Shown piece by piece: positions 11,360 through 22,387 of a stretch of 64,000 nt of DNA (the first letter of the stretch is position 1; each line of letters starts with the position of its first letter). This DNA comes from Tubulanus polymorphus. Its lineage: Eukaryota > Nemertea > Palaeonemertea > Tubulaniformes > Tubulanidae. The stretch covers positions 15,303,263 to 15,367,262 of the forward strand of contig NC_134028.1 in the NCBI RefSeq assembly GCF_964204645.1. The letters run 5' to 3'. The translations under genes were made by a program, and so were the position numbers. The notes under the pieces are model-generated. The model was given only the letters and a program-made list of their open reading frames with translations. It was not told the DNA's origin and did not search any database.

Positions 11360-12199
11360 CCTAAAGTAAATATAATCATTCTGATATAGAATTTTTCAAT
11401 CTTGGCATCGTTATTGTGGGATTTATCTCGTGATAATGTTTAATTTTTAAATGGATTTAATTTCAGTTAATCTTTTTGAGATACCGGGCCCTGGAAAATA
11501 ATAATCCTTCTAAGCTCGACTTGTATTTTCCATACTTCTAGGATTCAGTCACGCTCGAGCGCACATCATAGAAACAATACTACTGATCACTTGGCAACGA
11601 GTGGAAAAACGAAATCGAGGTCGCTTTTAAGGGACATCGAAAACAAAGACGCGTAATTAAATCGATTCGGTACGACAGCTGATGCACACAAATCGTCTGC
11701 ACTACACGTCACCTGTTTCAAGTGTTTACATAACAAACCCGAGATTTACAAACAATTAATTTTAACCGGATTTTACGAATCTAAATTAATTATTCTTCGA
11801 TAAAGATAATCATTCGTTTCGTTCACGATGTAATCACTTTAGTTGATGTTCGCGTATGCTTTGAACACTGATTCATTTGCTTTTCGAGCTCGAGTCAACT
11901 TAAACGAATTCTTCGTTGCATTTGAAAGTAAAATTTCATCTATCTACGCTCCGATTTCCATCTAAAATGTTGTCAAGTAATCTTAAAACTATACATGCGC
12001 TGTATATGAAGCGCCAAATTAGTATCGAGCACAGCTATCATCGAGGTGAAATGGTACGTCAATTACCAAGGACATCGAGACCAGGTTCAGGTAATAATGT
12101 AGTAGCATCAGATTATCTGTTTGATCACGGATATCGCAAATAATTACCAAGTTCAGGAACCACTCCTGACGACAACCTTCACGAAATCGTAATAAGGAT
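11360..12199. other. Non-genic stretch
   Basis: I see no supportable gene or structured repeat here. The open frame at 11916–12143 has no recognisable features. Confidence 0.4.
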
Positions 12200-14709
12200 T
12201 CTAATACCACCAAAGCCCCAACTAAAAGAACTTACGCGGAAGTTGTCAGTGGAAGACTCCCCCCCCCGCAGTAGGTCTTGGACTTGAAGCAAAAGCTGGC
12301 TCGGTAGCATTGCCAGTAAAACCAATAACTGAATCTCCCAGTCCTATGATTTCCTTAAATGAGGAAAGTTACAGAATTTGTAATATGCCAGGTGATGGAA
12401 ATTGTTTTTTTTTTCATTGCCTAAGTATGGCACTTTTTGCTAATATTGAGTTCACGTAAAACTTAAGGCATTTCATATGTCATCATATATTAGATAATTT
12501 TCCTATCTACAAGTTTGATGTCGTGACAGACCATAACTTTCCTTCTGACTCTAAGGAATCATACACTTCTGGTATGATAAATGCTAATGGTTGGGCAACA
12601 AGCAGTGAGGTCAAAGCAGCTGCACATATTTTAATGTGTGATATAACTACATGGGTATATGGCACTAATGGGAAGCACTTTCCTGTTAAGTATTTTTCTG
12701 GGGAAAATAACAGTCCCCAAATACATCTACTATTGAAGCCATTATTCGCTATTAAAATCAAAAAAGGTGAACACATCTTTTCGACTGAGGGACAGCAGCT
12801 GCCTGATACATATACAAAGTCCACCATCAGAGCACCAAAAAGAAAAACATGTAACCACCAATCCCCTGCTTTTCACAAAAAGTCAAAGGTGGTTACCATC
12901 AAAAAATCAAACAATAGAAAATCTGCGGCTGATAGAAAATCTGCTCCAGCTACAAAACCCTACATATTCAGAGAAGTTGGTGTTTTCAATTAAAACCGCG
13001 CACAAAATAATATAAAAGCACAACAAAATATTCCTCCAGCCCCTGAAATGCCCATGTCTCAGAACGAAAAAAACAATTTCAATCAGGCATTACAAAAAAT
13101 ACATGCCTTTGAATCAAAGGAAATATCATATGAATTCGTAATGTAATATATGCCTGGAACGTCACCTTGAAATGAAACTGGCAAAAATATAGGTCCATGT
13201 GTCACCGGTGCTTTGTGGACAAAGAGCGAGTAAAATTGTTCTCCCATGATAATCGAATGGACCCATTAGAGGTTCCAAGTGAACTGAGCAACTTAACTTT
13301 AGTTGAGCAGCAATTGATCTGCAGAATTGCTCCAACTATCAATGTTCACTTGCTCAAACATGGAGGCATCGGTTCAAGTGGACATTGTGTAACATTTCCA
13401 CAGGATATTGATGAACCTGCTCAAATCCTCCCAAAACTTCCCCATGAAATAAATATATTGAGAGTAAGAAGAAAAGGCAGCAACGATACCACAAAAAAAA
13501 TTAACGTTCAACGATAAAAAGTAGAAGCAGCACTTAACTGGTTAAAAAAGAATAATCCGGCATATGCTGACATCAAAATCTCTGCAGAGCGCCTCAATCA
13601 GTTACCTAAAAATGGGGAAGTCAATATCCAAACTGTCGAGTACAATGGGGTACCCGCGAAACCAGCTATCCCACCAGATGGCGCAACAAGCAGTAGGTCG
13701 TTCGTTGTCAAAATAAGTTCATTTTCAATGACATTTGAACTGGATTTTTGAACTCCTCAATCCATATACTATCACAGCACCTACCAATATACAATACTTT
13801 CATTCTTCTAATCGGATATCGGTAAAGTTTCCAAAAATGATTCATTCATTTAAGAGAAAAGTTAATTTAGGTTTAATTGAAATGTAGACGAAATCGAACG
13901 TGGACGACCAACTATCTACTAGCGACACCTGGCGGATCCTCGCCTGCCATACGTGGAATCCTCGATTGCCACAGTAGCACTGCGGGTACCCCATTCCGAT
14001 GTACAACACATCAAAGATCAAGGTCCAGCTCCTGAGCAAATTAATCCAGGTGAAATTACTGATGGCGAAACAACATCCTCTGTAAATCTGCCGAACTCAG
14101 GAGTCGACATCCGCACAGAAGTAGAAAACATAGTTCGGAACATTGTTGGCGATGATCATGGCCCAGTCACCGAAAGCCAACGTGGTGTTATAACCATTCC
14201 ATGGCCCACGCGTGACAGTTCTCCAATTCCAGAATTTACAACAAAATATTTTTTCACACTAGCTTTTCCTGTTTTATTTCCGTATGGCCTAGCTGATTTT
14301 AACATCAATCGTCCAAGAACTATTTCATCACTTTCAGCATGGGCAGATCATCTACTGTGGTATCAAGACGGTTTGTTTAAATTCATAGTGCACAACATTA
14401 TATCCCGCAAAAAGCTGGTTACTACAGTTCAAATCTGAGGGGTACATCACAATATTGGGCCCAAAAGCCAAGGAACTGAGAGCCTTGTCACAGTACCAAA
14501 TAAACACTGGAAAAGGTTTGCCATGCTTTTTTACTACAGGCAGCTGTGCAGAATATCATTTTAAGCCACTTCGTCGCTTACTTAAAATGTATATTGAACA
14601 AACAACTGGACAGGACCTTGACTTTGAAAATCGCAATAATTTATTTAAAGCACTACAAGAGAACTGTCACACTGTTGGACATTATTTTGATTTACGGACC
14701 CAAAATTAG
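12200..14709 (+). pseudogene. Decayed Helitron (OTU plus Helitron-like N-terminal region)
   Basis: Fragments in changing frames follow the order of a Helitron/Helentron polyprotein. Near 12380–12440 an OTU-type cysteine protease core reads PGDGNCFFFHCLS, and the OTU-like frame continues at 12523–12993. At 13197–13517 there is a CxxC-type segment with the conserved LT..EQ.LI…GHCVTFPQ pattern. At 13953–14438 the PVPEF-like/AFPVLFPYG block typical of Helitron-like N-terminal domains is seen, and at 14455–14709 the following CFFT.GSAEYH block. Stops and frameshifts separate every piece, and the Rep and helicase domains are missing. It is a truncated, inactive copy. Confidence 0.7.
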
Positions 14710-14743
14710 TTCAAGCAGGTAATGGGACCCATCTTTGGAGTCG

Positions 14744-14925
14744 ATGGTATTAAAAAAAGTATTTAGAATGGGAAGTATTAATGTTGATAGATTTGATATA
14801 AATGATATCTTAAAATTAACATTAGCAGTTACTTTTTCTAATTTAACTATTAATTATTTAGAAAAACAAAAATATATTCCTCCTATATAAATGCGTAATT
14901 TTTTTACTAAATAAATGGCATCTGC
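14744..14925 (+). pseudogene. Stray Polinton fragment
   Basis: From ATGGTATTAAAAAAAGTATTT to the ATAAATGGCATCTGC end, this 182-bp piece closely matches the second half of the small Polinton membrane-protein gene at 59067–59288, the intergenic spacer and the first codons of the following gene (59313). It also matches the homologous stretch in Polinton 1 near 28800–28965. It starts and ends abruptly, without Polinton termini. It lies directly after the Helitron remains, so capture by the Helitron or a double-strand-break filler are possible origins. Confidence 0.85.
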
Positions 14926-14935
14926 GAAACGAATA

Positions 14936-14963
14936 TTTGTTTTTGCGCCCGCGCAAAAACAAA
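14936..14963. repeat. Perfect 13-bp hairpin
   Basis: TTTGTTTTTGCGC, a CC loop and GCGCAAAAACAAA form a perfect stem right after the Polinton fragment. Helitrons carry a GC-containing hairpin near the 3' end, but I do not see a canonical CTRR terminus next to it, so that link is tentative. Confidence 0.6.
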
Positions 14964-15069
14964 GGCTTAATGAATTTTTTTAATCGATCCTGATCGCATT
15001 ACGTACAGGAGTGCCGTGCCCCATGTTCATAGAGGTAGCACGCTCTTGTTGCATGGTCGCTCGAAGAAG

Positions 15070-16792
15070 ATGGCTAATCATCCTCAAGAAACAGATGTAA
15101 ATATAAACTTTTGATTTAATTCCTTGATCGTTATATGGCTATTAATCATTAGTGTAGGCCTACTTTTACAGATCATTAAACAATGGATCGTTAGACGGGT
15201 TTAATCACTTCCCAGTGGATAAAGGTCATCTACCCGGGTCTACAAGCCGATTCACTCATTAATGTTTGTGTAGTATTGGTGATATAATAATATTTTCGAA
15301 TTCGGCCAAACTTATTTTCTGCAACGAGATTTGGGGTGATTGGGGGTCGTCATGCCTCCAATGCGCGCCCGTACTAAAATCAATAAACTTTTGTTGAATT
15401 CAGACGCTGTAAACTATTTTAGCGTGTTTAGGCCTACGTATAATAATACATGTAAGCTTGATAACCCATACGCCATCTGTCTAGTAAGGGAAAACCTTTC
15501 CTGGTCTTTGCCTGAACTCTGGAAAGGGTCGGGTCTATTACATTTAAGATAAACACATTTAGCAGTGAAAGGGTTCGAGTTAAGGGGCAGGTAACTCAAC
15601 TTTTTTTCTTCATTTTGATCGAGGCTAATACTTTTCATATGAAAACCCACATCTTAAAATATTTATTTATGAGGTCGTCCCGCTCTCGTAGTCAGGAGTC
15701 AGGAAGCTCACGAGACATTGCCTCAGGCCAGTAACATGGTTAAGCGGCAACCAGTCTTATACAATTCTGACTGAACTGGCCTGAGGCACGTAAAGTTACT
15801 TGCAGCCTCATGCCATTGTAATTATTAGGTGTATTAGATGTTTTTCTTCTTACTTTTTAAATAGTCCATCGACCAAGTTCTTCTAGATTTGGATTTGGGA
15901 GACTTCATACAAGTTTTCAAAGATAACAAGGTAGGCTACATATATATATGTTAAATCTTTGATTGCTTTAATTCAAAGCAAATTTTGAGTAGTCGGACAT
16001 GCCTTGATTGTAAACAGGTTACAAGATATATATTTCTAATTTGACTTTTCGTACATTTCTAGATAGGTTTACAAAATGTGGTACCATTAACCGATGCAGA
16101 TTTTGAAGCTTTAGGAATTGTAGCTGTAGGCGATCGGAATCGACTGAGACAAAGATGCCGGATTGCATCTAGCACCGGTACAAACTTTTTTTAAATCCAA
16201 AATTTTGAATGGTTTTCAAATGTTTGTGAGGCAGTGCCACTACCCTTTTCCTAGTGAACATGTGGGCCACGTCTGTATCAAATCTTCCCATCTGACATGT
16301 TATATGTTCATTTTAGGTAATGCATCAGCAGTCATTAGTCGTTTGCGGGGAAAGATTCCTGCATCCAAAAGACCAAGTTTAGAAAAACTGAAAAAAAACG
16401 TAAATGGTTTAAAAAGCACAACGCGAATTAAATTTGGATGGAAGCATAGAAAATCTGGAAAATCAGATTTTGCTCTTATAGGTATCGCGAATGGTGGTGG
16501 CAACCATTCTTTAGACATTGAAAAATTTGCAGATTATGATTCTTTATGTCAGAAAGCTGTGGAACTTTTCTTCCAGATGGAATTTCAAAAGCTATGAATT
16601 TGAAACTCAGCAATTTGGATGTCTTTATAGCAAATTTTACTGGCAAAATGCTCGAAAGAAAGTTTCCTGATGGCCGAACATTTTGTCTAAACGAGTACGT
16701 TAAGGATGCGTCGTATCCTGTTAGACTATATATCCATACATCAGGGAGTTCTGAAGAATTTCCAGTAGCACAATTCCTTCAGAATCCACAAG
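15070..16792 (+). pseudogene. SAM–HECT E3 ubiquitin ligase-like gene, 5' part
   Basis: Exon 1 (15070–15096) begins with ATG. Exons 2 and 3 (15865–15930, 16063–16177) encode a SAM-like helical domain (LDLDLGDFIQVF … LTDADFEALGI … GDRNRLRQRCRI). Exon 4 (16317–16792) encodes the linker. The joins follow GT/AG rules in one frame. SAM-plus-HECT proteins are expanded in many marine invertebrates; the HECT part would transfer ubiquitin to substrates. There is a frameshift near 16565–16575, and the exon is cut at 16792 by Polinton 1. The gene resumes at 35083. The family call rests mainly on the HECT exons downstream. Confidence 0.7.
16787..16792. repeat. Target-site duplication of Polinton 1, left
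   Basis: CACAAG occurs directly before the left terminus and again directly after the right terminus (35077–35082). Six-base duplications are the rule for Polintons. Confidence 0.95.
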
Positions 16793-17283
16793 AGTAATAG
16801 GGGTAATGGGCTTTCAGGCCAAAGGTCGAACGGTCGAGCTCGTAAAAATGAAAAACATGAAAATAATTACAATTTCTACTTGAATTACTCGCGAAACTCA
16901 TAAAAATGAAAAATAAATTCTCACACGCTCGAATTTATTTTTTTTCATTTTTATGAGTTTCACTCCTAATTCAAGTAGAAATTGTAATTATTTTCATGTT
17001 TTTCATTTTTACTCACCCGCCCGTTCAACCTTTAACCTGAAAGCCCATTACCCCTATTACTCTTAAAATAATCATGTACATGAATAACATTTAAATTGAC
17101 AGATTATTCAATTTAAAAGTGTAAGCTCTTATAGAATAGATATATAGATATATTTTAAACATTATTTCAATATTCATATTTGTATGAGTTAGATGTTTAA
17201 ACATTAAAAGTGTTAGTAAAGTGTGATTGAAATAATGCATGATATAAATCATTGAACTTCTAAAATCAATTTAGTAGAAAAAT
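16793..17283 (+). repeat. Polinton 1 left terminal inverted repeat
   Basis: Matches the reverse complement of about 34588–35076 with few differences, up to the first start codon on each side. The outermost 269 bp (16793–17061) is itself a near-palindrome: the first 60-odd bases return inverted at the inner edge, ending CCCCTATTACT. The inner arm differs at scattered sites (for example AGGCCAAAGGTCG outside against AGGTTAAAGGTTG inside). The palindrome tip is near TCACACGCTC. The inner ~220 bp is plain AT-rich leader and probably holds the promoter of the first gene. Confidence 0.93.
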
Positions 17284-17294
17284 ATGTATAATAA

Positions 17295-17952
17295 ATGGAA
17301 TCAGAACAACCACAAACTATAAATATTACAAATAACACTGGTGGTGTTATAAATATATATTACAAGAAGTGTTCTAAATGTGAATTAGATAAATTAGCTT
17401 TAACAGAATTTAGTAATCGTAAGATTAGCAAAGATGGTTTTCAATATTGCTGTAAAAACTTGTTTTAAACTATATACCAAACAATACAGAGAAGATAATA
17501 GAGAAGCTTATAATGATTATATGACGGAATATATGAGAGAAAGATATCAAACAGATCTTAATTTTAGATTGAAACAATGCTTAAGATCTAGATTAACAAA
17601 ATTATTCAACAAAGAAACGCATTCAGAAACACTATCTAATTTGTTGGGTTGTACAGATGAATTCTTAAAATCATGGATAATATATCAATTCGATGATAAA
17701 ATGAATATAGATAATTATGGTGAATACTTTCATATTGATCACGTGTTGCCGATTTCTAAATTTGACGTGAGTGATGAATACAATAAAAAACTTATTTGGA
17801 GTTGGAAAAATTTAAGGCCTTTAGAAAAGAAGGAAAACATAATTAAATCTAATAAACTAGATATACAGTTATATTTAGATCAACTGGATAAAGCAAAGAC
17901 ATTTGTTGAATTATGGAACTCAACATGTAATGAAAAATACGTTGAAGCTTAA
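17295..17952 (+). pseudogene. HNH endonuclease, frameshifted
   Basis: The N-terminal part (17295–17460) begins with ATG after ATAATAA and has a zinc-binding C-x-x-C…C pattern (KKCSKCELDKLALTEF). The second part (17434–17952, another frame) carries an HNH-type core, HIDHVLPISKF…NLRPLEKKENIIKSNK, with the metal-binding His/Asp/His and downstream Asn. HNH enzymes cut or nick double-stranded DNA. The two parts are joined at an A5 run (17454–17458), where the frame changes. It is the outermost gene on this side and reads inward. A role in genome processing or homing is possible but not shown. Giant viruses carry similar free-standing HNH proteins. Confidence 0.7.
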
Positions 17953-19099
17953 ACGCTTAGAAAACCGGTTACTCTCGATCTATGTCAAACCGCCTATATT
18001 TAATTGTATTAGGTTGTTTACAAAAGCATCTGTCGCACGTTATATTCAGTTGAATAGGGTGTATCTCATTTGAATATTGATCAAATGTTCTATTTCAGTT
18101 GAAATAGATTAATCAATAACATTACAAAGGAACATCTGTTGCACAGACGGTGTTTAGCTAGTGAATAACTGGCAGTTATAAACACGCAGCACATAAGCAT
18201 AGGAACGTATAGGATATTCTCTCTATAAACACAATTTTTGGAGTTTACAGTTATAAATGTAAGTACTGTTTTTGTTGTTATTAAGGCGTTGGGAAACGTT
18301 AAACATGTAAAACTTATTTTGGTAAAATGCATCACAAATGGCTATGTTTAAGTGCTGTAATTAATATTTTACAACTACAACTTCAAGTTAGTTTTATTCT
18401 ACGTTAGATATTTATCTTTTAGATAACAAAATGAAGGCCATTGAATCAAGAAAGTGAAGATAGATGGATGTGGAATCAGAAATTATGGATATTTCAACTC
18501 ATGAGACTGTAGCAGTTTAGCCTGTATAGGCTTCCAATGCATTACGTTTGCCGGAATTTCAATTGCGTCATTAAGCTGTTGTTAATGCCACACAGTGACA
18601 GATGTTGTATTGTACTTTATTGATTCCTGCATTCCACGCATACCTTACCGCTCGGCTGCCGAGCGGCTTGGAATGTGGAAATCGATAATGATTGTAGAAT
18701 AAAATATACGTGTGTTTATGAAATAGTATTTCCACCAGTCGTTTCTTTGAATTTATTTTCAGTTTTTAGGATTTATTTATCGAGAATCCGAAATGACTTA
18801 TCTGGACAGTTATAATTACTGCTCCTATAGATAAACAATAGTAGTGAGATAATCTAAATCCTAATTTAAATAAAATATAATAAAAAAACAATAACTTCAA
18901 CTAGCTAGTGAATTCTATTATATTTTTAATACTTTCTTTTCAAAAGAGAATACTTTATATTTTGAATAGATCCGAATAGAAATTCTTTAGCTTTAACTAG
19001 CTAGTATCAGTAGTCAATACTAGAATTCTTTAACTTTAACTATCTAGTATCATTTTATAATACTTATAATATTTTTCTTATTAAATTTCTCTAATATAA
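17953..19099. other. Polinton 1 spacer of 1.1 kb
   Basis: No gene is supported. The middle (about 18540–18720) is less AT-rich than the rest of the element and contains a partial inverted repeat around CCGCTCGGCTGCCGAGCGG. From about 18890 to 19080 three direct repeats of a TTTAACTAGCTAGTATCA-like unit precede the next gene and could be regulatory. The composition shift may mark an old insertion. Confidence 0.45.
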
Positions 19100-19705
19100 A
19101 TGTCAAAGATATCTAATAAGAATAGTATTGATATTGAAAAAACATTAGATGATTTGGGCATAAGTGATAATAAAGATACAGTTGTTTCTAATTCTATTCA
19201 AGTTAATAACAATATTGATTATGAATACTATTTATATTGTAAGCATCATCTTCAATTATTAATTGCTGGCGGGAAATCTAAGGATTTCTTGGGAAAAATT
19301 TTAACTTATCAAGAACTAGATGCTATGAAACCCGATAAAGTAATAAAATATTTTAAGATTTATGAAGAGGCAAGATTAGCCCGAATAAATGATTCTATTT
19401 CAGATGGTATTGTCAAATGTTATTCTAAGTTATGTAACCAGTTAATACCAATTGATGATGAAAATAAATTATATAGTGATTTGAAAAATGACTACTTAGT
19501 TATGACTGAATTACAAAAATGGGTTGGTTATGCTTCATTTCAATTAGGATCGGTTATGACATTAATTTCTACTGGTGTCATAACATTTTCGAACATAGAG
19601 CCGCCTATGGAATATAAATCAGGCAAGAACGAAACAGATGTACTACAACCAAACGTCGAAACAGAAAATAAATCAGAACAAAAATTAACTAAAATAAATC
19701 AGTGA
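19100..19705 (+). CDS. Conserved Polinton protein of unknown function
   Basis: A 201-residue open frame starting at TATAAATG. It is rich in helices, with a Y/L/K-rich middle, a hydrophobic stretch near residues 145–170 (GYASFQLGSVMTLISTGVIT) and a polar, acidic tail. I recall similar helical proteins ending in a hydrophobic segment next to the integrase and ATPase in other invertebrate Polintons, but I know no function. It overlaps the start of the following small gene. The frame is intact, which is uncommon in this copy. Confidence 0.6.
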   Translation: MSKISNKNSIDIEKTLDDLGISDNKDTVVSNSIQVNNNIDYEYYLYCKHHLQLLIAGGKSKDFLGKILTYQELDAMKPDKVIKYFKIYEEARLARINDSISDGIVKCYSKLCNQLIPIDDENKLYSDLKNDYLVMTELQKWVGYASFQLGSVMTLISTGVITFSNIEPPMEYKSGKNETDVLQPNVETENKSEQKLTKINQ

Positions 19706-20057
19706 TGGAGTTAAGAAAAAGGCTAGATCCGAGAAACAAATTAAATGGGCAAGAGAATTAGGTAAAAGATCTTCAGAATTAAAAAAAGCTAAGAAAAAGA
19801 AATTAACTGATATAAATGAATCACAGACTTTATCTGATATTGATTCAAATAATAATCCATCTGATTCTTCTAATGCTGGAAGTAATTTTAAATTATATAT
19901 TACAATTGGATTAGTAACAGTTACTATATTATCCGGTGTAATATATTAATCAAAATTCAAATCTAATGATAAATATGATTCCAATGACAATAAACCTATT
20001 ATACCAGAAAATAAATCAAATGATAAAGTCATTGAAAATAAACCAAGATTATTATTA
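19698..20057 (+). pseudogene. Small basic protein with C-terminal membrane segment, broken
   Basis: The frame runs from 19698 but begins with ATC where the preceding AATAA and the following S-D-G suggest a start codon was lost. The first half is very basic (KKKARSEKQIKWARELGKR), then polar, and then a membrane segment (LYITIGLVTVTILSGVIY). A TAA at 19947–19949 cuts the frame; it stays open behind the stop for another 35 codons. A basic domain plus a membrane anchor would suit a virion-associated or DNA-binding membrane protein, but this is inference. Confidence 0.45.
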
Positions 20058-20102
20058 ATGGATTAAAATAAGATGAAAAAAGAACAATATTTAAGAGATT
20101 AA

Positions 20103-21154
20103 TATTATAACCCAGAAAGTGAAGTATCATATTCTAACGTTACAGAATTATGGGGTAAAATTAAATCTGATAAGGAAAATGGCAATGTAAAATATAGTGA
20201 ATTGAAATCATGGTTACAAAATCAACCAACATATCAAATCCACAAGAAAATGGATAAAACTTATTTAACAAGAAAAGTTATGGTTTCATATATCGATCAA
20301 CAATGGCAAGCAGATTTAATTGACATGAAGAACTTAGAAGAATACAACAAAGGATATTTCCGGATATTAAATGTTATAGACATATTCAGTAGATACGCAT
20401 GGTCAATTCCAATCAAAAATAAAACTGGAATAGAAGTGACAAATGCTTTTAAATCTATATTTAAAGAAGCTATTCCAGATAAGATACAATTTGATGAAGG
20501 TAAGGAATTTTATAACAAACATTTCAAAAAACTATTATCTGATAACGATGTAGAATATTTTTAGATAAAAAAGCATCTATTATAGAAAGATTTAATAAAA
20601 CATTGAAAGCTAGAATGTGGAAATATTTTACTGCTAATGAAACATACAAATATATCGATATATTAGATGATTTAGTGAAAGGTTGTAATAATAATAAACA
20701 TAGTTCTATAAATATGAAACCTATACAAGCTAGAAAAGAAGATAATTCAGAAATAGTTTGGAATAATTTATATGGCGCGTTTGTTACACATGATTTCGGT
20801 GAACCTAAATTTAAAATAGGGCAACATGTAAGAATATCTAAATATAGAAAAACATTTTATAAAGGTTATACCCCAAATTTTACTGAAGAAATATTCAAGA
20901 TTAAAAAGATAATATTAACTAAACCATTTGTTTATAAATTAGAAGATCTAAAAGATGAAGAAATATTAGGTTATTTCTATGAACAAGAATTATCACTTGT
21001 ACCAAATCCAGATGAAATAGAATACAAAATAGAAAAAGTATTGAAAACAAAAACTCTTAAAGGAAAAAAGTATTCTTTGGTGAAATATAAAGGATATGAT
21101 GATAAATTTAATGAATGGATTTTATCTAGTAAAATTAAAAGAATAAATGAATAA
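20103..21154 (+). pseudogene. Chromodomain integrase (retroviral type), broken
   Basis: The first part (20103–20564) has the RNase H-like integrase core with the first catalytic Asp in WQADLIDM and the second in the FDEGKEF block. The second part (about 20566–21154, shifted frame) has the catalytic Glu in SIIERFNKTLK, an SH3-like stretch, and a C-terminal chromodomain (EKVLKTKTLKGKKYSLVKYKGY…EWI). Polinton integrases insert the element and make the 6-bp duplication. Breaks are a TAA at 20100–20102, a frame change in an A run just upstream (20075–20081), and a stop plus frameshift at 20562–20566 that separates the Glu from the two Asp residues. The true start is therefore uncertain. Confidence 0.88.
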
Positions 21155-21758
21155 AGATTTATTTATATTTGAACCGCATAATATGGTAATAACTGGAGTA
21201 ACCAATTGTGGTAAAACACATTTCATATTAGATTTGTTAGAAACTATTTATAAGAATCATTTTGATAACATAATATTATTCTGCCCTACTTATGAAATGA
21301 ATAAAACATATAATAGAGATATAGTTAAGATAAATAAGTTTATTATATTAAATCCTAAAACAGTAAAAGAAAATTTAGATAATTGTATTAAAATAGCAAT
21401 TGATACTTATAAAGGATCAAATACATTATTCATTGAAGATGATTGCGCTAATTTACATGATTCAAAAGTGAGAGAAAGTGAGTTATGTTATTTAGCTTTC
21501 TCTGGGAGACATTTTGGGATAACAACATGGGTTTTAAATCAAAAATATAATTCAATTGTTAAAGACTTTAGGGAGAATATCAGATTTCTAGTTTTATTTT
21601 ATAACAAAGATAGAAAATCTATGCAACAATCATTGGAAGAAAATCAAATTATACCTACTGAATTAAATGATAAATATATGAATAAATTAAAGAATAATAA
21701 AGGTTCAAAATTATAACTGAGATTACAATTTCCATATGAATATAAATTTATAAAATAA
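21147..21758 (+). pseudogene. A32/FtsK-like DNA-packaging ATPase
   Basis: Walker A is seen as GVTNCGKTH (residues ~16–24), Walker B as LFIEDDC near residue 95, and a sensor-like SGRHFGITTWVLNQ around residue 120. This order is typical of the genome-packaging ATPases of Polintons, virophages and NCLDV. The start overlaps the end of the integrase frame by eight bases. A TAA at 21714–21716 truncates the protein shortly before its natural end; the frame continues behind it for 13 codons with a basic/aromatic tail to 21758. The catalytic part is intact, so a slightly shortened protein is possible. Confidence 0.85.
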
Positions 21759-21792
21759 CTATTTATAATTTGGAATATTATAGAAACTAATT

Positions 21793-22375
21793 TATATATC
21801 TATATACTAGACGTACGAGTAAGAAAGTAAGATTCTTGCCAAGAAAGTAAGAAAGTAAGATTCTTAGATTCTTACGTACGTCTGGTACATAGATATATAA
21901 ATTATTAAATGAATTATATAAAAATGAATAAATTATATGTTTTCTCTTAATAAAAATAAAAATAGATTATATTATAACTATTTCTATACTTAGATTAATA
22001 ATTTTATGTTTTTAATTTTTATGAAAACTATTATATATAACTATGTACTAGACGTACGAGTAAGAAAGTAAGATTCTTGCCAAGAAAGTAAGTTTCTTAG
22101 ATTCTGTACGTCTAGTATATAGATATATAAATTAGTTTTATAATAGTTATTCTAAATTTAAATTATAAAAATGAATAAATTATATGTTTTCTCTTAATAA
22201 TAATAAAAATAGATTATATTATAACTATTTCTATACTTAGATTAATAATTTTATGTTTTTGATTTTTATGAAAACTATTATATATATCTATGTACTAGAC
22301 GTACGAGTAAGAAAGTAAGATTTCTTGGATTCTTGGATTCTTAATCGTACGTCTAGTATATAGTTATATAAATTA
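21793..22375. repeat. Three tandem hairpin repeats between convergent gene arms
   Basis: A unit of about 240 bp is repeated with hairpins at 21807–21885, 22048–22116 and 22295–22357. Each hairpin begins CTAGACGTACG and ends CGTACGTCTAG, with AAGAAAGTAAGATTC-type repeats in the loop and TATATA stretches flanking both sides. The spacers between hairpins are near-identical AT-rich DNA. The block lies exactly between the stop of the ATPase gene (+) and the stop of the zinc-finger gene (−). Transcription termination, a replication origin or a packaging signal are all possible; none is shown. Confidence 0.8.
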
Positions 22376-22387
22376 GTTTTATAGTAA

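Noticed and set aside
21793-22375. CRISPR-like array
   Set aside because: Only three units, the spacers are near identical AT-rich DNA, and the genome is eukaryotic. These are tandem hairpin repeats.
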